Source: Streptomyces naganishii JCM 4654 (lineage in GTDB: Bacteria; Actinomycetota; Actinomycetes; Streptomycetales; Streptomycetaceae). Taken from it: a DNA stretch of 64,000 nucleotides. The notes under the pieces are model-generated. The model was not told the DNA's origin and did no database searches. It worked only from the letters and a program-made list of their open reading frames with translations. The stretch is from positions 434,001 through 498,000 of the forward strand of contig NZ_BMVF01000001.1 of the NCBI RefSeq assembly GCF_014650575.1. The letters run 5' to 3'. How positions within the stretch are numbered: the stretch's first letter is position 1; each line of letters begins with the position of its first letter. Below are positions 18,052 to 31,010 of this stretch, one piece after another. The position numbers and the translations under genes were made by a program.

Positions 18052-19031
18052 CGGCAGCGGTGAAGGACGAGATCTCCCGGCTCCCCGTCACCCGGACCTG
18101 CTGCAGGAAGGCGGAGGTCTCCGCCATTCTGCGGTTCGCCGGCGGCCTCCACCTGGTCAGCGGGCGCATCGTGATCGAGGCGGAACTGGACACCGCGATG
18201 GCGGCGCGGCGTCTGAAGCGGGACATCCTGGAGATCTTCGGCCACAGCTCCGAGCTGATCGTGATGGCGCCCGGCGGCCTGCGCCGCGGCTCGCGCTACG
18301 TGGTGCGCGTGGTCGCGGGCGGGGACCAGCTGGCCCGCCAGACCGGGCTCGTGGACGGCCGGGGCCGCCCGATCCGCGGCCTGCCCCCGCAGGTGGTCTC
18401 GGGGGCCACCTGCGACGCCGAGGCCGCCTGGCGCGGGGCCTTCCTGGCCCACGGTTCGCTGACCGAGCCCGGACGTTCCTCCTCGCTGGAGGTCACCTGC
18501 CCGGGACCGGAGGCGGCCCTCGCCCTGGTGGGCGCGGCGCGCCGGCTGTCGATCGCCGCGAAGGCCCGCGAGGTGCGCGGGGTGGACCGGGTCGTCGTCC
18601 GTGACGGTGACGCGATCGGCGCGCTGCTGACGCGGCTCGGCGCCCATGAGTCCGTGCTGGCCTGGGAGGAGCGGCGAATGCGGCGCGAGGTCCGCGCCAC
18701 GGCGAACCGGCTGGCCAACTTCGACGACGCCAACCTGCGCCGCTCGGCACGCGCGGCCGTCGCGGCCGGCGCCCGGGTCCAGCGCGCGCTGGAGATCCTC
18801 GGGGAGGACGTGCCCGAGCACCTCGCCGCCGCGGGCCGCCTGCGCATGGAGCACAAGCAGGCCTCCCTGGAGGAGCTGGGCGCGCTCGCCGACCCGCCGC
18901 TGACCAAGGACGCCGTCGCCGGACGCATCCGCCGGCTGCTGGCCATGGCCGACAAGCGCGCGGCCGACCTCGGCATCCCTGGCACCGAGGCCAACCTCAC
19001 CGAGGAACTGGCCGACAACCTCGCCGGCTGA
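18042..19031 (+). CDS. whiA: Sporulation transcriptional regulator WhiA
   Basis: A 329-residue WhiA, the Streptomyces sporulation regulator that works with WhiB to arrest aerial growth and start septation. The N-terminal part resembles LAGLIDADG homing endonucleases ([11 protein letters not shown], then [20 protein letters not shown]) without nuclease function. The C-terminal part is the DNA-binding helix-turn-helix ([26 protein letters not shown], shown in part as [14 protein letters not shown]). The ATG at 18042 lies inside the end of yvcK with GGAAGGA about 10 bases before it. It is the last gene of the operon; the repeat tract begins about 30 bases after its stop. Confidence 0.97.
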   Translation: MAMTAAVKDEISRLPVTRTCCRKAEVSAILRFAGGLHLVSGRIVIEAELDTAMAARRLKRDILEIFGHSSELIVMAPGGLRRGSRYVVRVVAGGDQLARQTGLVDGRGRPIRGLPPQVVSGATCDAEAAWRGAFLAHGSLTEPGRSSSLEVTCPGPEAALALVGAARRLSIAAKAREVRGVDRVVVRDGDAIGALLTRLGAHESVLAWEERRMRREVRATANRLANFDDANLRRSARAAVAAGARVQRALEILGEDVPEHLAAAGRLRMEHKQASLEELGALADPPLTKDAVAGRIRRLLAMADKRAADLGIPGTEANLTEELADNLAG

Positions 19032-19059
19032 CCCCCACCACCTGCCGCCGTTCGCCGGT

Positions 19060-19800
19060 ACGGCAGGCAGCACACCGAACCACGCCGTCCGTTGCGTGGC
19101 GTGAGGTGCCGCGCTGCCCCGTCGCCGCCGACGGGCGTCGGCTCGGTCCGGGCGGACGGTCACACCGCCCGCCGGTCCGGCAGCACACCGAGCCGCGCCG
19201 CCCGCTGCGTGGCGCGGGGTGCCGCGCTGCCCCGGCGTCGCCGGTGGGGGCGTCGGCTGGGTCCGGGTGGACTGGCCGGGCCATCCGCCGATCCGAGCCG
19301 TCGCCGATCCGGGCGGGATGCCGCTCTCCGCCACCCCCGGAGACCTCGGCTTGGCCCAAGCGGACGAGCCGGGCCGTCCGCCGATCCGGGCGGGATGCCG
19401 CCCTGCGCCGGTCGCCCTCCGGCTGCGCCGTCGCGCTCCGGCGGGACCGGCCGTCCGCCGATCCGGGTCGCCCGCTGCCCAGCGCGGGATGCCGCGCTGC
19501 GCCGTCGCCCTTGGCCGGTCCGCCGGCTCGGTCCGGGTGGACGATCAAGCCGTCCGCAGATCCGGGGCGCCTGCCGCTGCGCGCGGGACGCCGCGCTGCG
19601 CCGTCGCCGCCGGTCGGGACGCTGGCTGGGTCCGGGTGGACGATCGCGTCGCCCGCTGGTCCGGCAGTACGCCGAGCCGGGCCGTCCGCCGGTCCGGCAG
19701 TACGCCGAGCCGGGCCATCCGCCGATCCGGGCGGAACGCCGACCCGCGCCGTCACCCTCCGGCGGGGCCGTCCGCCGATCCGGGGCGCCTGCCGCCCCGC
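19060..19800. repeat. Mosaic of degenerate GC-rich repeats downstream of whiA
   Basis: The gap 19032-20294 (1263 bases) has no credible gene. Its first ~750 bases are built from interleaved repeat cores. CCGTCCGCCGATCCGGG, with up to 3 mismatches, occurs at 19281, 19374, 19451, 19550, 19682, 19715 and 19768. GGTCCGGGTGGAC (or GGCGGAC) occurs at 19145, 19260, 19530 and 19629. GGGATGCCGCGCTGC variants occur near 19105, 19217, 19316, 19391, 19487 and 19586. Near the start a ~54-base block repeats with a 113-base period (19068, 19181), and near 19655-19720 there is a 33-bp tandem pair. All frames are open on both strands only because the sequence lacks A+T; there is no consistent frame preference. 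Confidence 0.75.
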
Positions 19801-20294
19801 GGGATACCGCCCCTGCCGCCGCCCCGGCGCCGGGCCGGGCGGCCCGAGCCGTCCGCCAACCGGGGCCGCCCGTCGCCCTGCGCCGCCGAGTCGGGCCGTG
19901 CGCCGGATCGCGCGGCACGCCGATCTGCGCTCCGCCGCCGGTCGGGGAGGCCAGCGGCGGGGGCGTCCGGGCACCCCCGACAGCCGTGCGCCGGATCGGT
20001 GTGCGGCATCCGCGTGCCCGCCGTCCGCGTGGGCCGTGGTGCGTGCGTGCGCGTGGCGTGCGGTGGGCGGGTGCTGGTGATGGCAGCGTGGAGCCAAGCC
20101 AGACCCGCCCCGACCGACCCCGCCGTCCCGGCCGCCCCGCTTCACGTTCCCGATGGCCAACCTCCCCGTTCTGAACCCCCTTCAGGGGCCGAACGTGGGC
20201 TTTTCCTGACTTTGAGGCACCCTTGACTCGATCAAGAAGTGACATGAACCTGGCACCTGTTCGCCGCTGTGGCGGACCACCGCCAGGGGGTTTC
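19801..20294. other. Gene-free remainder of the whiA-carboxypeptidase gap with the carboxypeptidase promoter region
   Basis: After the repeats the sequence stays very GC-rich and then becomes more mixed from about 20140. CTTGA-CTCGA-TCAAG (about 20222-20236) is a short dyad that includes TTGACT, a possible -35 or operator about 60 bases before the carboxypeptidase start. Nothing else was recognised. Confidence 0.3.
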
Positions 20295-24510
<4,216 letters not shown>

Positions 24511-24541
24511 TCGGCTGAAACAGGCACCTCGATGCGAGTTG

Positions 24542-24577
24542 GGGCCCGGACGGCGCGCTGACGCGCCGTCCGGGCCC
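24542..24577 (+). terminator. Strong 16-bp hairpin between gap and pgk
   Basis: Arms 24542-24557 and 24562-24577 are perfect complements around the loop CTGA, 31 bases after the gap stop. It could terminate gap transcripts fully or partly, or protect their 3' ends, setting gap apart from pgk-tpiA. A candidate pgk -10 (TACGAT, 24628-24633) follows it. Confidence 0.75.
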
Positions 24578-24662
24578 TGACGCACGTACGGCCGGACCCG
24601 GCCCGCCCGCGGACCGGCCGGCCCTCGTACGATCAAGAGCCCTCTCACCAGGAGTACCACCC

Positions 24663-25874
24663 ATGAAGACGATCGACGAACTTCTCGCCGAAGGCGTGGA
24701 CGGCAAGCGGGTCTTCGTCCGCGCCGACCTGAACGTGCCGCTCGCCGACGGCGTCATCACCGACGACGGCCGCATCCGCGCCGTCCTGCCCACCGTCAGG
24801 GCGCTCGCCGCGGCCGGCGCCAAGGTGGTCGTCGCCTCCCACCTCGGCCGTCCCAAGGGCGCCCCGGACCCTGCCTTCTCGCTGCTGCCCGCCGCCGAGC
24901 GGCTCGGCGAACTGCTGAACGCCCCCGTGGCGTTCGCCCAGGACACCGTCGGACCCGCCGCCCACGACGCCGTGGACGGCCTTCAGCCCGGCCAGGTCGC
25001 CGTCATCGAGAACCTGCGCTTCAACGCCGGCGAGACCTCCAAGGACGACACCGAGCGCGGCGAGTTCGCCGCCGCCCTCGCCGCCCTCGCGGACGTCTAC
25101 GTCGGCGACGGCTTCGGCGCGGTGCACCGCAAGCACGCCTCCGTCTACGACCTCCCGGCCCGCCTGCCGCACTACGCCGGCTACCTCATCGCCACCGAGG
25201 TCGGCGTCCTGAAGAAGCTCACCGAGGACGTCAAGCGGCCCTACGTCGTCGCGCTCGGCGGCGCCAAGGTCTCCGACAAGCTCGCCGTGATCGACGAGCT
25301 CCTCGGCAAGGCCGACCGGCTGCTCATCGGCGGCGGCATGGCGTACACCTTCCTCAAGGCCCAGGGCCACGAGATCGGCAAGTCGCTCCTGCAGGAGGAC
25401 CAGATCCCGGCCGTCAGGGAGTACCTCGAGCGCGCCGAGAAGAGCGGGGTCGAGCTGGTCCTGCCGGTGGACACCCTGGTCGCGCGGGACTTCCCGGACC
25501 TGAGGACCAAGGCCCCGGCCAACCCCACCGCCGTCGCCGCGGACGCCATCCCCGCCGACCAGGAGGGTCTGGACATCGGTCCCGAGACCCGCAAGCTGTA
25601 CGCCTCGAAGCTGGCCGACGCGGCCACCGTCTTCTGGAACGGCCCGATGGGCGTCTTCGAGCACCCCGACTTCGCCGAGGGCACCCGGGCCGTCGCCCAG
25701 GCCCTCGTCGACTCGGACGGCTTCACCGTGGTCGGCGGCGGCGACTCCGCCGCGGCCGTCCGTACGCTGGGCTTCGACGAGTCGGCATTCGGCCACATCT
25801 CGACCGGTGGCGGCGCCTCCCTCGAATACCTCGAGGGCAAGACGCTCCCCGGCCTCGCCGCACTGGAGGACTGA
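24663..25874 (+). CDS. pgk: Phosphoglycerate kinase
   Basis: A 403-residue PGK, interconverting 1,3-bisphosphoglycerate and 3-phosphoglycerate with ATP formation. Family signatures include KRVFVRADLNVPL (16-28), the ASHLGRPKG loop, NLRFNAGE, the hinge ALGGAKVSDKL and the nucleotide-binding VFWNGPMGVFE and GGGDSAAAVR. Length is normal. The ATG at 24663 has AGGAG about ten bases upstream. tpiA starts six bases after the pgk stop, so the two are co-transcribed, while the hairpin upstream separates pgk from gap. Confidence 0.97.
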   Translation: MKTIDELLAEGVDGKRVFVRADLNVPLADGVITDDGRIRAVLPTVRALAAAGAKVVVASHLGRPKGAPDPAFSLLPAAERLGELLNAPVAFAQDTVGPAAHDAVDGLQPGQVAVIENLRFNAGETSKDDTERGEFAAALAALADVYVGDGFGAVHRKHASVYDLPARLPHYAGYLIATEVGVLKKLTEDVKRPYVVALGGAKVSDKLAVIDELLGKADRLLIGGGMAYTFLKAQGHEIGKSLLQEDQIPAVREYLERAEKSGVELVLPVDTLVARDFPDLRTKAPANPTAVAADAIPADQEGLDIGPETRKLYASKLADAATVFWNGPMGVFEHPDFAEGTRAVAQALVDSDGFTVVGGGDSAAAVRTLGFDESAFGHISTGGGASLEYLEGKTLPGLAALED

Positions 25875-25880
25875 ACCTCA

Positions 25881-26657
25881 ATGACCACCCGCACGCCCCT
25901 GATGGCGGGCAACTGGAAGATGAACCTCAACCACCTCGAGGCCATCGCCCACGTCCAGAAGCTCGCCTTCGCCCTGGCCGACAAGGACTACGAGGCCGTC
26001 GAGGTCGCCGTCCTGCCGCCCTTCACCGACCTGCGCTCGGTGCAGACCCTGGTCGACGGCGACAAGCTCAAGATCAAGTACGGTGCCCAGGACGTCTCGC
26101 AGCACGACTCCGGCGCCTACACCGGCGAGATCTCCGGCCCGATGCTGGCCAAGCTCAAGTGCACCTACGTGGCGATCGGCCACTCCGAGCGCCGCCAGTA
26201 CCACCACGAGACCGACGAGATCGTCAACGCCAAGGTCAAGGCCGCCTACAAGCACGGCCTGACCCCCATCCTGTGCGTCGGCGAGGAACTGGATGTCCGC
26301 GAGGCGGGCAACCACGTCGCCCACACCCTCGCCCAGGTCGAGGGCGGCCTGAAGGACCTCCCGGCCGAGCAGGCCGAGACCGTCGTGATCGCCTACGAGC
26401 CCGTGTGGGCCATCGGCACCGGCAAGGTCTGCGGCGCCGAGGACGCCCAGGAGGTCTGCGCGGCCATCCGCGGCAAGCTCGCCGAGCTGTACTCGCGGGA
26501 CGTGGCCGACCGGGTCCGCATCCAGTACGGCGGCTCCGTCAAGGCCGGCAACGTCGCCGAGATCATGGCCCAGGCCGACATCGACGGCGCCCTGGTCGGC
26601 GGCGCCTCGCTGGACGCGGACGAGTTCGTCAAGATCGTGCGCTTCCGCGATCAGTGA
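25881..26657 (+). CDS. tpiA: Triosephosphate isomerase
   Basis: A 258-residue TIM-barrel triosephosphate isomerase. Catalytic residues are all visible: K13 in GNWKMN, H101 in GHSERR and E173 in [10 protein letters not shown], the last followed by the flexible loop 6. The C-terminal phosphate-binding loops YGGSVKAGN and [11 protein letters not shown] are intact. Its ribosome site GGAGGA overlaps the end of pgk, and the ATG follows the pgk stop by a few bases, indicating translational coupling. A hairpin lies between it and secG. Confidence 0.97.
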   Translation: MTTRTPLMAGNWKMNLNHLEAIAHVQKLAFALADKDYEAVEVAVLPPFTDLRSVQTLVDGDKLKIKYGAQDVSQHDSGAYTGEISGPMLAKLKCTYVAIGHSERRQYHHETDEIVNAKVKAAYKHGLTPILCVGEELDVREAGNHVAHTLAQVEGGLKDLPAEQAETVVIAYEPVWAIGTGKVCGAEDAQEVCAAIRGKLAELYSRDVADRVRIQYGGSVKAGNVAEIMAQADIDGALVGGASLDADEFVKIVRFRDQ

Positions 26658-26715
26658 CCTGATCAGCGCCGCGAGCTGCGAGTAGGCGGCGACGGCGATT
26701 CGTCGTACCCTTGCG

Positions 26716-26743
26716 GGGGCACGGTGGCCTGCCACCGTGCCCC
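26716..26743 (+). terminator. Hairpin between tpiA and secG
   Basis: GGGGCACGGTGGC (26716-26728) is the exact reverse complement of 26731-26743, giving a 12-13-bp stem with a tiny loop. It can terminate the pgk-tpiA message. A -10-like TACCCT (26706-26711) just upstream means it could instead be at the 5' end of a secG transcript. Confidence 0.5.
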
Positions 26744-26778
26744 GTCGTCCATCCGAATCCGAGGAAGTTGGTCCAGCC

Positions 26779-27015
26779 GTGGTTTTGGGGTTCTCGATCG
26801 CCCTGATCGTCTTCAGCCTGCTGCTGATGCTGCTGGTGCTGATGCACAAGGGGAAGGGCGGCGGCCTCTCCGACATGTTCGGTGGCGGCATGCAGTCCTC
26901 CGTCGGCGGCTCCTCGGTCGCCGAGCGCAACCTCGACCGGATCACCGTGGTGATCGGTCTGCTGTGGCTCGCCTGCATCATCGTGCTCGGCATCCTGATG
27001 AAGACCAGCAGCTGA
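26779..27015 (+). CDS. secG: Preprotein translocase subunit SecG
   Basis: A 78-residue SecG, the small accessory subunit of the SecYEG export channel. Two membrane helices (about 2-21 and 53-73) flank the conserved cytoplasmic loop MHKGKGGGLSDMFGGG, which is Gly-rich as in all SecG. The GTG at 26779 is chosen because the upstream ATG-like frame start at 26737 adds a charged, non-conserved leader, and GAGGAA precedes at 26761. Its place after tpiA is the standard order in actinobacteria. Confidence 0.92.
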   Translation: MVLGFSIALIVFSLLLMLLVLMHKGKGGGLSDMFGGGMQSSVGGSSVAERNLDRITVVIGLLWLACIIVLGILMKTSS

Positions 27016-27044
27016 CGCGGCGCAGACCGCACATTCCGTACGTA

Positions 27045-27093
27045 AAGCCCCATGGTCGGTACGCGCTCCTGAGCGCGGCCTATCATGGGGCTT
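27045..27093 (+). terminator. Nested hairpin after secG
   Basis: AAGCCCCATG (27045-27054) pairs with CATGGGGCTT (27084-27093). Inside the loop GCGCTC and GAGCGC can form a second small stem. Located 30-78 bases after the secG stop. Confidence 0.5.
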
Positions 27094-27126
27094 GCGTCTG
27101 TGCGTGGGGGCCGGTAACTCCAATCA

Positions 27127-27155
27127 CTGGACGCGCGTTGGGCCTTACGTAGACT
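27127..27155 (+). promoter_or_regulatory. Candidate HrdB-type promoter for the RbpA-family gene
   Basis: CTGGAC (27127-27132), 17 bases, then TAGACT (27150-27155). The spacing is ideal and the hexamers are close to the Streptomyces housekeeping consensus. Transcription would start near 27162, about 60 bases before the GTG at 27222. No sigma-R type GGAAT/GTT promoter was seen here. Confidence 0.45.
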
Positions 27156-27221
27156 GAGGCGCTCGCAGTGAAGCGAAACGCCGACTCGCTTTGCGGCACC
27201 ATCACGCAGGGAGTTACGACC

Positions 27222-27557
27222 GTGGCAAGTGGCAACGCGATCCGAGGAAGCCGGGTCGGGGCGGGGCCGATGGGCGAGGCCGAGCGCGGCGAGTCCGCGC
27301 CGCGTCTGCGCATCTCCTTCTGGTGCTCCAACGGGCACGAGACGCAGCCCAGCTTCGCCAGCGACGCGCAGGTTCCCGACACCTGGGACTGCCCGCGCTG
27401 CGGCTTCCCGGCCGGTCAGGACCGGGACAACCCGCCTGACCCGCCGCGCACCGAGCCCTACAAGACGCACCTGGCGTACGTACGGGAGCGGCGCAGCGAC
27501 GCGGACGGCGAGGCGATCCTGGCCGAGGCGCTCGCCAAACTGCGCGGCGAAATCTAG
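27222..27557 (+). CDS. RbpA-family RNA polymerase-binding protein (second-type paralogue)
   Basis: A 111-residue RbpA-family protein. RbpA binds RNA polymerase and group 1/2 sigma factors and stabilises open complexes. The core domain has the zinc-type ligand set C35, H39, C57 and C60 (FWCSNGH and DCPRCG), then a basic linker with PYKTHLAYVRERRS and the C-terminal sigma-interaction helix EAILAEALAKLRGEI. The sequence differs clearly from the main Streptomyces RbpA (which has MLMERRTREELEEVL in this region), so it is probably the paralogue sometimes called RbpB. The GTG at 27222 follows GGGAG. Whether it associates with HrdB or another sigma factor cannot be told from sequence. Confidence 0.82.
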   Translation: MASGNAIRGSRVGAGPMGEAERGESAPRLRISFWCSNGHETQPSFASDAQVPDTWDCPRCGFPAGQDRDNPPDPPRTEPYKTHLAYVRERRSDADGEAILAEALAKLRGEI

Positions 27558-27694
27558 GAGTTGAGGTCCGGCCGGGCCCCTCGGGGCACACTGCCGGACC
27601 TGTCCGTCTCCCGGCCCGCACCTCGCCCCGGACCGATTGTCAGTGCCGCCCTCTACGGTTTGTGCATCGGCGAATCGTGAGGGGGACGACGACG

Positions 27695-28963
27695 GTGACG
27701 ACGGTCGAGGTGGCAGCCCTGCGGCGGCCCGCGTGGCGCGGGGGATTCGGGCGGCTGTGGAGCGCCGCCGTGATCTCCCGGTTCGGAGACGCGCTGCGCA
27801 CCGCCGCGCTGCCCCTGCTCGCCGTGCGGCTCACCGACGAGCCGCTGGCCGTCGCCTCCGTCACGGTCTGCGCCTACGCGCCGTGGCTGCTGTTCGGCCT
27901 GCTCGGCGGGGCCGTCGCGGACCGCGTGGACCAGCGGCGCGCCATGTGGGCCGTCGACACCGTACGCGGACTGCTCGTCGCCGCCTTCGCGCTCGCCGTG
28001 GACCTCGGGCACGCCTCCATCGCGCTCCTGCTCGTCCTCGCCTTCACCCTCACCACCCTGCAGACGCTCTTCGACAACGCCGCCACGGCCCTGCTGCCCT
28101 CCCTGGTGGACCGCGAGGCACTGGGCAGCGCCAACGCCCGGCTGATGACCGGCCAGCAGCTCGCCGGAGGACTGCTCGCGGGACCGTTCGTGCCGCTGCT
28201 GCTGGCCGCCGGGGCGTTCATGCCCTTCGCGGCCGACGCGGGCACCTACCTGCTGGCCGCCGCCCTGGTCGCCTCCCTGCGGACCCGGCCGCCTCGGCGC
28301 GAGCCGCGCCCGGCCGGGAGCACCCTGCGGGCCGAGATCGGCGAGGGCCTGCGCGTACTGTGGGCCGACCGCACCCTGCGCGCGATCTGCGGGGCCACAC
28401 TGCTGTGCAACATCGGCATGGGCGCCCTGATCGCCACCCTCGTGCTTCACGTGACGCGCTGGCTGCACGCGGGCGACGCCGGATTCGCGGCCGCCATGAC
28501 GGCGTACTCCGCGGGCAGCCTCGCCGGCGGACTCGTCGCCCAGCGCCTCGCGCGCCGCACCGGCCGCCTCCGCGCGCTGATCGTCGCGGGCACCGTGCAG
28601 ACCGGGTGCCTGCTGCTCGCCGGGACCGTCCGCCACCTCGCGGCCCTCCTGCCCGCCCTGCCGCTCCTCGGCGCCATGAGCATGGTGTGGAACGTCAACC
28701 AGGTCACCCTCATGCAGCAGCGCGCCCCCGAGTCCATGCTGGGCCGCACAGCCGCCGCCTTCCGCACCGCCTCGACATCCGGCGCCCCGCTCGGAGCGCT
28801 GCTCGGCGGGGCCGCGGCCCGCGCCTGGGGGCTGAACGCGCCCGCGCTCCTGGCCGCCGTCCTCTTCGGCTTCGCCGTCACCTCGTTGATATCCGCGCGC
28901 CGACGGGACGTACCTGTTGTCGTGCCGGACGGCGGCGCGACGACGGGCCACCGCGCGGCCTGA
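27695..28963 (+). CDS. MFS transporter (drug/metabolite exporter type)
   Basis: A 422-residue 12-helix MFS protein of the MFS_3/EntS-like group. It has SRFGDALRTAALPLLAVRL in helix 1, GGAVADRVDQRRAMWAVD in the TM2-TM3 loop and NAATALLPSLVDREALGSANA between TM4 and TM5, which is typical of macrolide/siderophore exporters. The GTG at 27695 is preferred to 27662 because GAGGGGG lies about ten bases upstream of it. It sits alone between the RbpA-family gene and pgi, both on the same strand. The substrate is unknown. Confidence 0.78.
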   Translation: MTTVEVAALRRPAWRGGFGRLWSAAVISRFGDALRTAALPLLAVRLTDEPLAVASVTVCAYAPWLLFGLLGGAVADRVDQRRAMWAVDTVRGLLVAAFALAVDLGHASIALLLVLAFTLTTLQTLFDNAATALLPSLVDREALGSANARLMTGQQLAGGLLAGPFVPLLLAAGAFMPFAADAGTYLLAAALVASLRTRPPRREPRPAGSTLRAEIGEGLRVLWADRTLRAICGATLLCNIGMGALIATLVLHVTRWLHAGDAGFAAAMTAYSAGSLAGGLVAQRLARRTGRLRALIVAGTVQTGCLLLAGTVRHLAALLPALPLLGAMSMVWNVNQVTLMQQRAPESMLGRTAAAFRTASTSGAPLGALLGGAAARAWGLNAPALLAAVLFGFAVTSLISARRRDVPVVVPDGGATTGHRAA

Positions 28964-29032
28964 TCAACTAGGTTGGACCGGCAGCGGGGCAGGACACAGC
29001 AGGACGGCTAGGAAAGAAGGCTGAAGTCCGAG

Positions 29033-30685
29033 ATGAACGCAGACGGCCGTGGCAGGCTCGACCAGACGCCCGAGTGGACCGCTCTCGCCAAGCACCGCGA
29101 GGAACTGACCGGGACACATCTGCGGGACCTGTTCGCGGCCGACCCGGAGCGCGGTGACCAATACACGCTCCAGGTCGGCGACCTGTACATCGACTACTCC
29201 AAGCACCTGGTGACCGTCGAGACCCTGCGGCTGCTGCGGGAACTGGCGGCGGCGACGGACGTGTTCGGGCTGCGGGACGCCATGTTCCGCGGGGAGCGGA
29301 TCAACGTCACCGAGAACCGGGCGGTGCTGCACACCGCGCTGCGCGCTCCCCGGGACGCGGTGATCGAGGTCGACGTCGAGAACGTGGTGCCCAAGGTGCA
29401 CCAAGTGCTCGACCGGATGGGTGATTTCGCGCGGCGCGTCCGCTCCGGCGAGTGGACCGGGCACACCGGCCGGCGCATCCGCAACGTCGTCAACATCGGC
29501 ATCGGCGGCTCCGACCTCGGGCCGGCGATGGCGTACGAGGTGCTGCGGGCGTGGACCGACCGCGAGCTGACGGTGCGGTTCGTCTCCAACGTCGACGGGG
29601 CCGACCTGCACGAGGCGACCCGCGACCTGGACCCGGCCGAGACGCTGTTCATCGTCGCGTCCAAGACGTTCACCACGATCGAGACGATCACCAACGCGAC
29701 CTCCGCGCGTGACTGGCTGGTGGCCGGGCTCGGGGGCGAGGAGAAGGCGGTCGCCCGGCACTTCGTGGCGCTGTCGACCAACGCGGAGAAGGTCGCCGCG
29801 TTCGGCATCGACACCGCCAACATGTTCGAGTTCTGGGACTGGGTAGGCGGGCGCTACTCGTACGACTCCGCGATCGGGCTGTCGCTGATGATCGCGATCG
29901 GGCCCGAGCGGTTCGGGGAGATGCTGGACGGGTTCCGGCTCGTCGACGACCACTTCCGCGACGCGCCGGCCGAGTCCAACGTGCCTTTGCTGCTGGGCCT
30001 GCTGGGCGTCTGGTACGGCAACTTCTTCGACGCCCAGACGCACGCCGTGCTGCCGTACTCGCACTATCTGTCCAAGTTCACCGCGTACTTGCAGCAGCTG
30101 GACATGGAGTCCAACGGCAAGTCGGTGCAGCGCGACGGCGAGCCCGTGGAGTGGCAGACCGGGCCCGTGGTGTGGGGCACGCCCGGCACCAACGGCCAGC
30201 ACGCGTATTACCAGCTGCTCCACCAGGGCACGAAGCTGATCCCAGCCGACCTGATCGGCTTCGCCAACCCGGTGGCCGAGCTGAGCGGCGAACTCAAGGC
30301 GCAGCACGACCTGTTGATGGCGAACCTGTTCGCGCAGGGCCAGGCGCTGGCGTTCGGCAAGACGGCGGAGGAGGTCCGCGCCGAGGGGGTGCCCGAGGAG
30401 CAGGTGCCGCACCGCACCTTCCACGGCAACCATCCGACCACGACCATCCTGGCCACCGAGCTGACCCCGTCGGTGCTTGGGCAGCTGATCGCCCTCTACG
30501 AACACAAGGTGTTCGTGCAGGGCGCGATCTGGAACATCGACTCCTTCGACCAGTGGGGGGTCGAGTTGGGGAAGGTGCTGGCGAAGCGGGTGGAGCCCGC
30601 GTTGACGGAGGGGGGCGAGGTGGAGGGGCTGGACGGGTCGACTCGGGGGTTGGTACGGAGGTATCGCGCGCTGCGCGGTCGTTGA
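29033..30685 (+). CDS. pgi: Glucose-6-phosphate isomerase
   Basis: A 550-residue PGI interconverting glucose-6-phosphate and fructose-6-phosphate. Key blocks are [16 protein letters not shown], the phosphate-binding [13 protein letters not shown], the catalytic-Glu region [18 protein letters not shown] with its His, and the C-terminal signature [18 protein letters not shown]. Length is standard. The ATG at 29033 follows GAAGGCTGAAG-type purine-rich sequence. The 3' end has a shift to less biased codons and runs into the GC repeat block at 30716. Confidence 0.97.
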   Translation: MNADGRGRLDQTPEWTALAKHREELTGTHLRDLFAADPERGDQYTLQVGDLYIDYSKHLVTVETLRLLRELAAATDVFGLRDAMFRGERINVTENRAVLHTALRAPRDAVIEVDVENVVPKVHQVLDRMGDFARRVRSGEWTGHTGRRIRNVVNIGIGGSDLGPAMAYEVLRAWTDRELTVRFVSNVDGADLHEATRDLDPAETLFIVASKTFTTIETITNATSARDWLVAGLGGEEKAVARHFVALSTNAEKVAAFGIDTANMFEFWDWVGGRYSYDSAIGLSLMIAIGPERFGEMLDGFRLVDDHFRDAPAESNVPLLLGLLGVWYGNFFDAQTHAVLPYSHYLSKFTAYLQQLDMESNGKSVQRDGEPVEWQTGPVVWGTPGTNGQHAYYQLLHQGTKLIPADLIGFANPVAELSGELKAQHDLLMANLFAQGQALAFGKTAEEVRAEGVPEEQVPHRTFHGNHPTTTILATELTPSVLGQLIALYEHKVFVQGAIWNIDSFDQWGVELGKVLAKRVEPALTEGGEVEGLDGSTRGLVRRYRALRGR

Positions 30686-30715
30686 GTGCCGGGGGTTCCG
30701 GGCGCCGCCTTGTTG

Positions 30716-30975
30716 CCCGCCCGCCCGACTCGGTCGGACAGGAGGTCCCGCCACGGGGCTCCGCCCCGGACCCCACGCGGGGGCTGCGCCCCCTGCACCC
30801 CCCGTTTCCCACCCGCCCGCCCGACTCGGTCGGACAGGAAGTCCCGCCACGGGGCTCCGCCCCGGACCCCACGCGGGGGCTGCGCCCCCTGCACCCCCGC
30901 GGGGCTCCGCCCCGGACCCCCGCGGGGCTCCGCCCCGGACCCCCGCGGGGCTCCGCCCCCTGCACCCCGCCGGGA
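30716..30975. repeat. Tandem GC-rich intergenic repeats between convergent genes
   Basis: The 325-base gap 30686-31010 between pgi and the converging ABC permease gene is repetitive. An ~85-base unit starting CCCGCCCGCCCGACTCGG occurs at 30716 and again at 30812 (96-base period, nearly identical). Three 23-base units beginning CGCGGGGCTCCGCCCCGG follow at 30898, 30921 and 30944. Each unit contains the hairpin GGGGC-TCC-GCCCC, so the block can fold into a row of stem-loops and may terminate transcription from both sides. Such GGGGCTCCGCCCC elements are common in Streptomyces intergenic DNA. Confidence 0.8.
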
Positions 30976-31010
30976 AGCCCGCCTCCCCCCGCCGCCTTGT
31001 CCCCGTCCCC

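Noticed and set aside
19092..20226. Several overlapping long open frames on both strands in the repeat tract
   Set aside because: Frames are open in almost all phases at once, lack ribosome sites, and translate to Arg/Pro/Ala/Gly repeats without a recognisable domain. Lack of stop codons is explained by the base composition.
30716..30975. Possible CRISPR array
   Set aside because: Repeats are adjacent or nearly so, with no unique spacers of equal length and no cas genes in the window. Hairpin-rich intergenic repeats explain it better.
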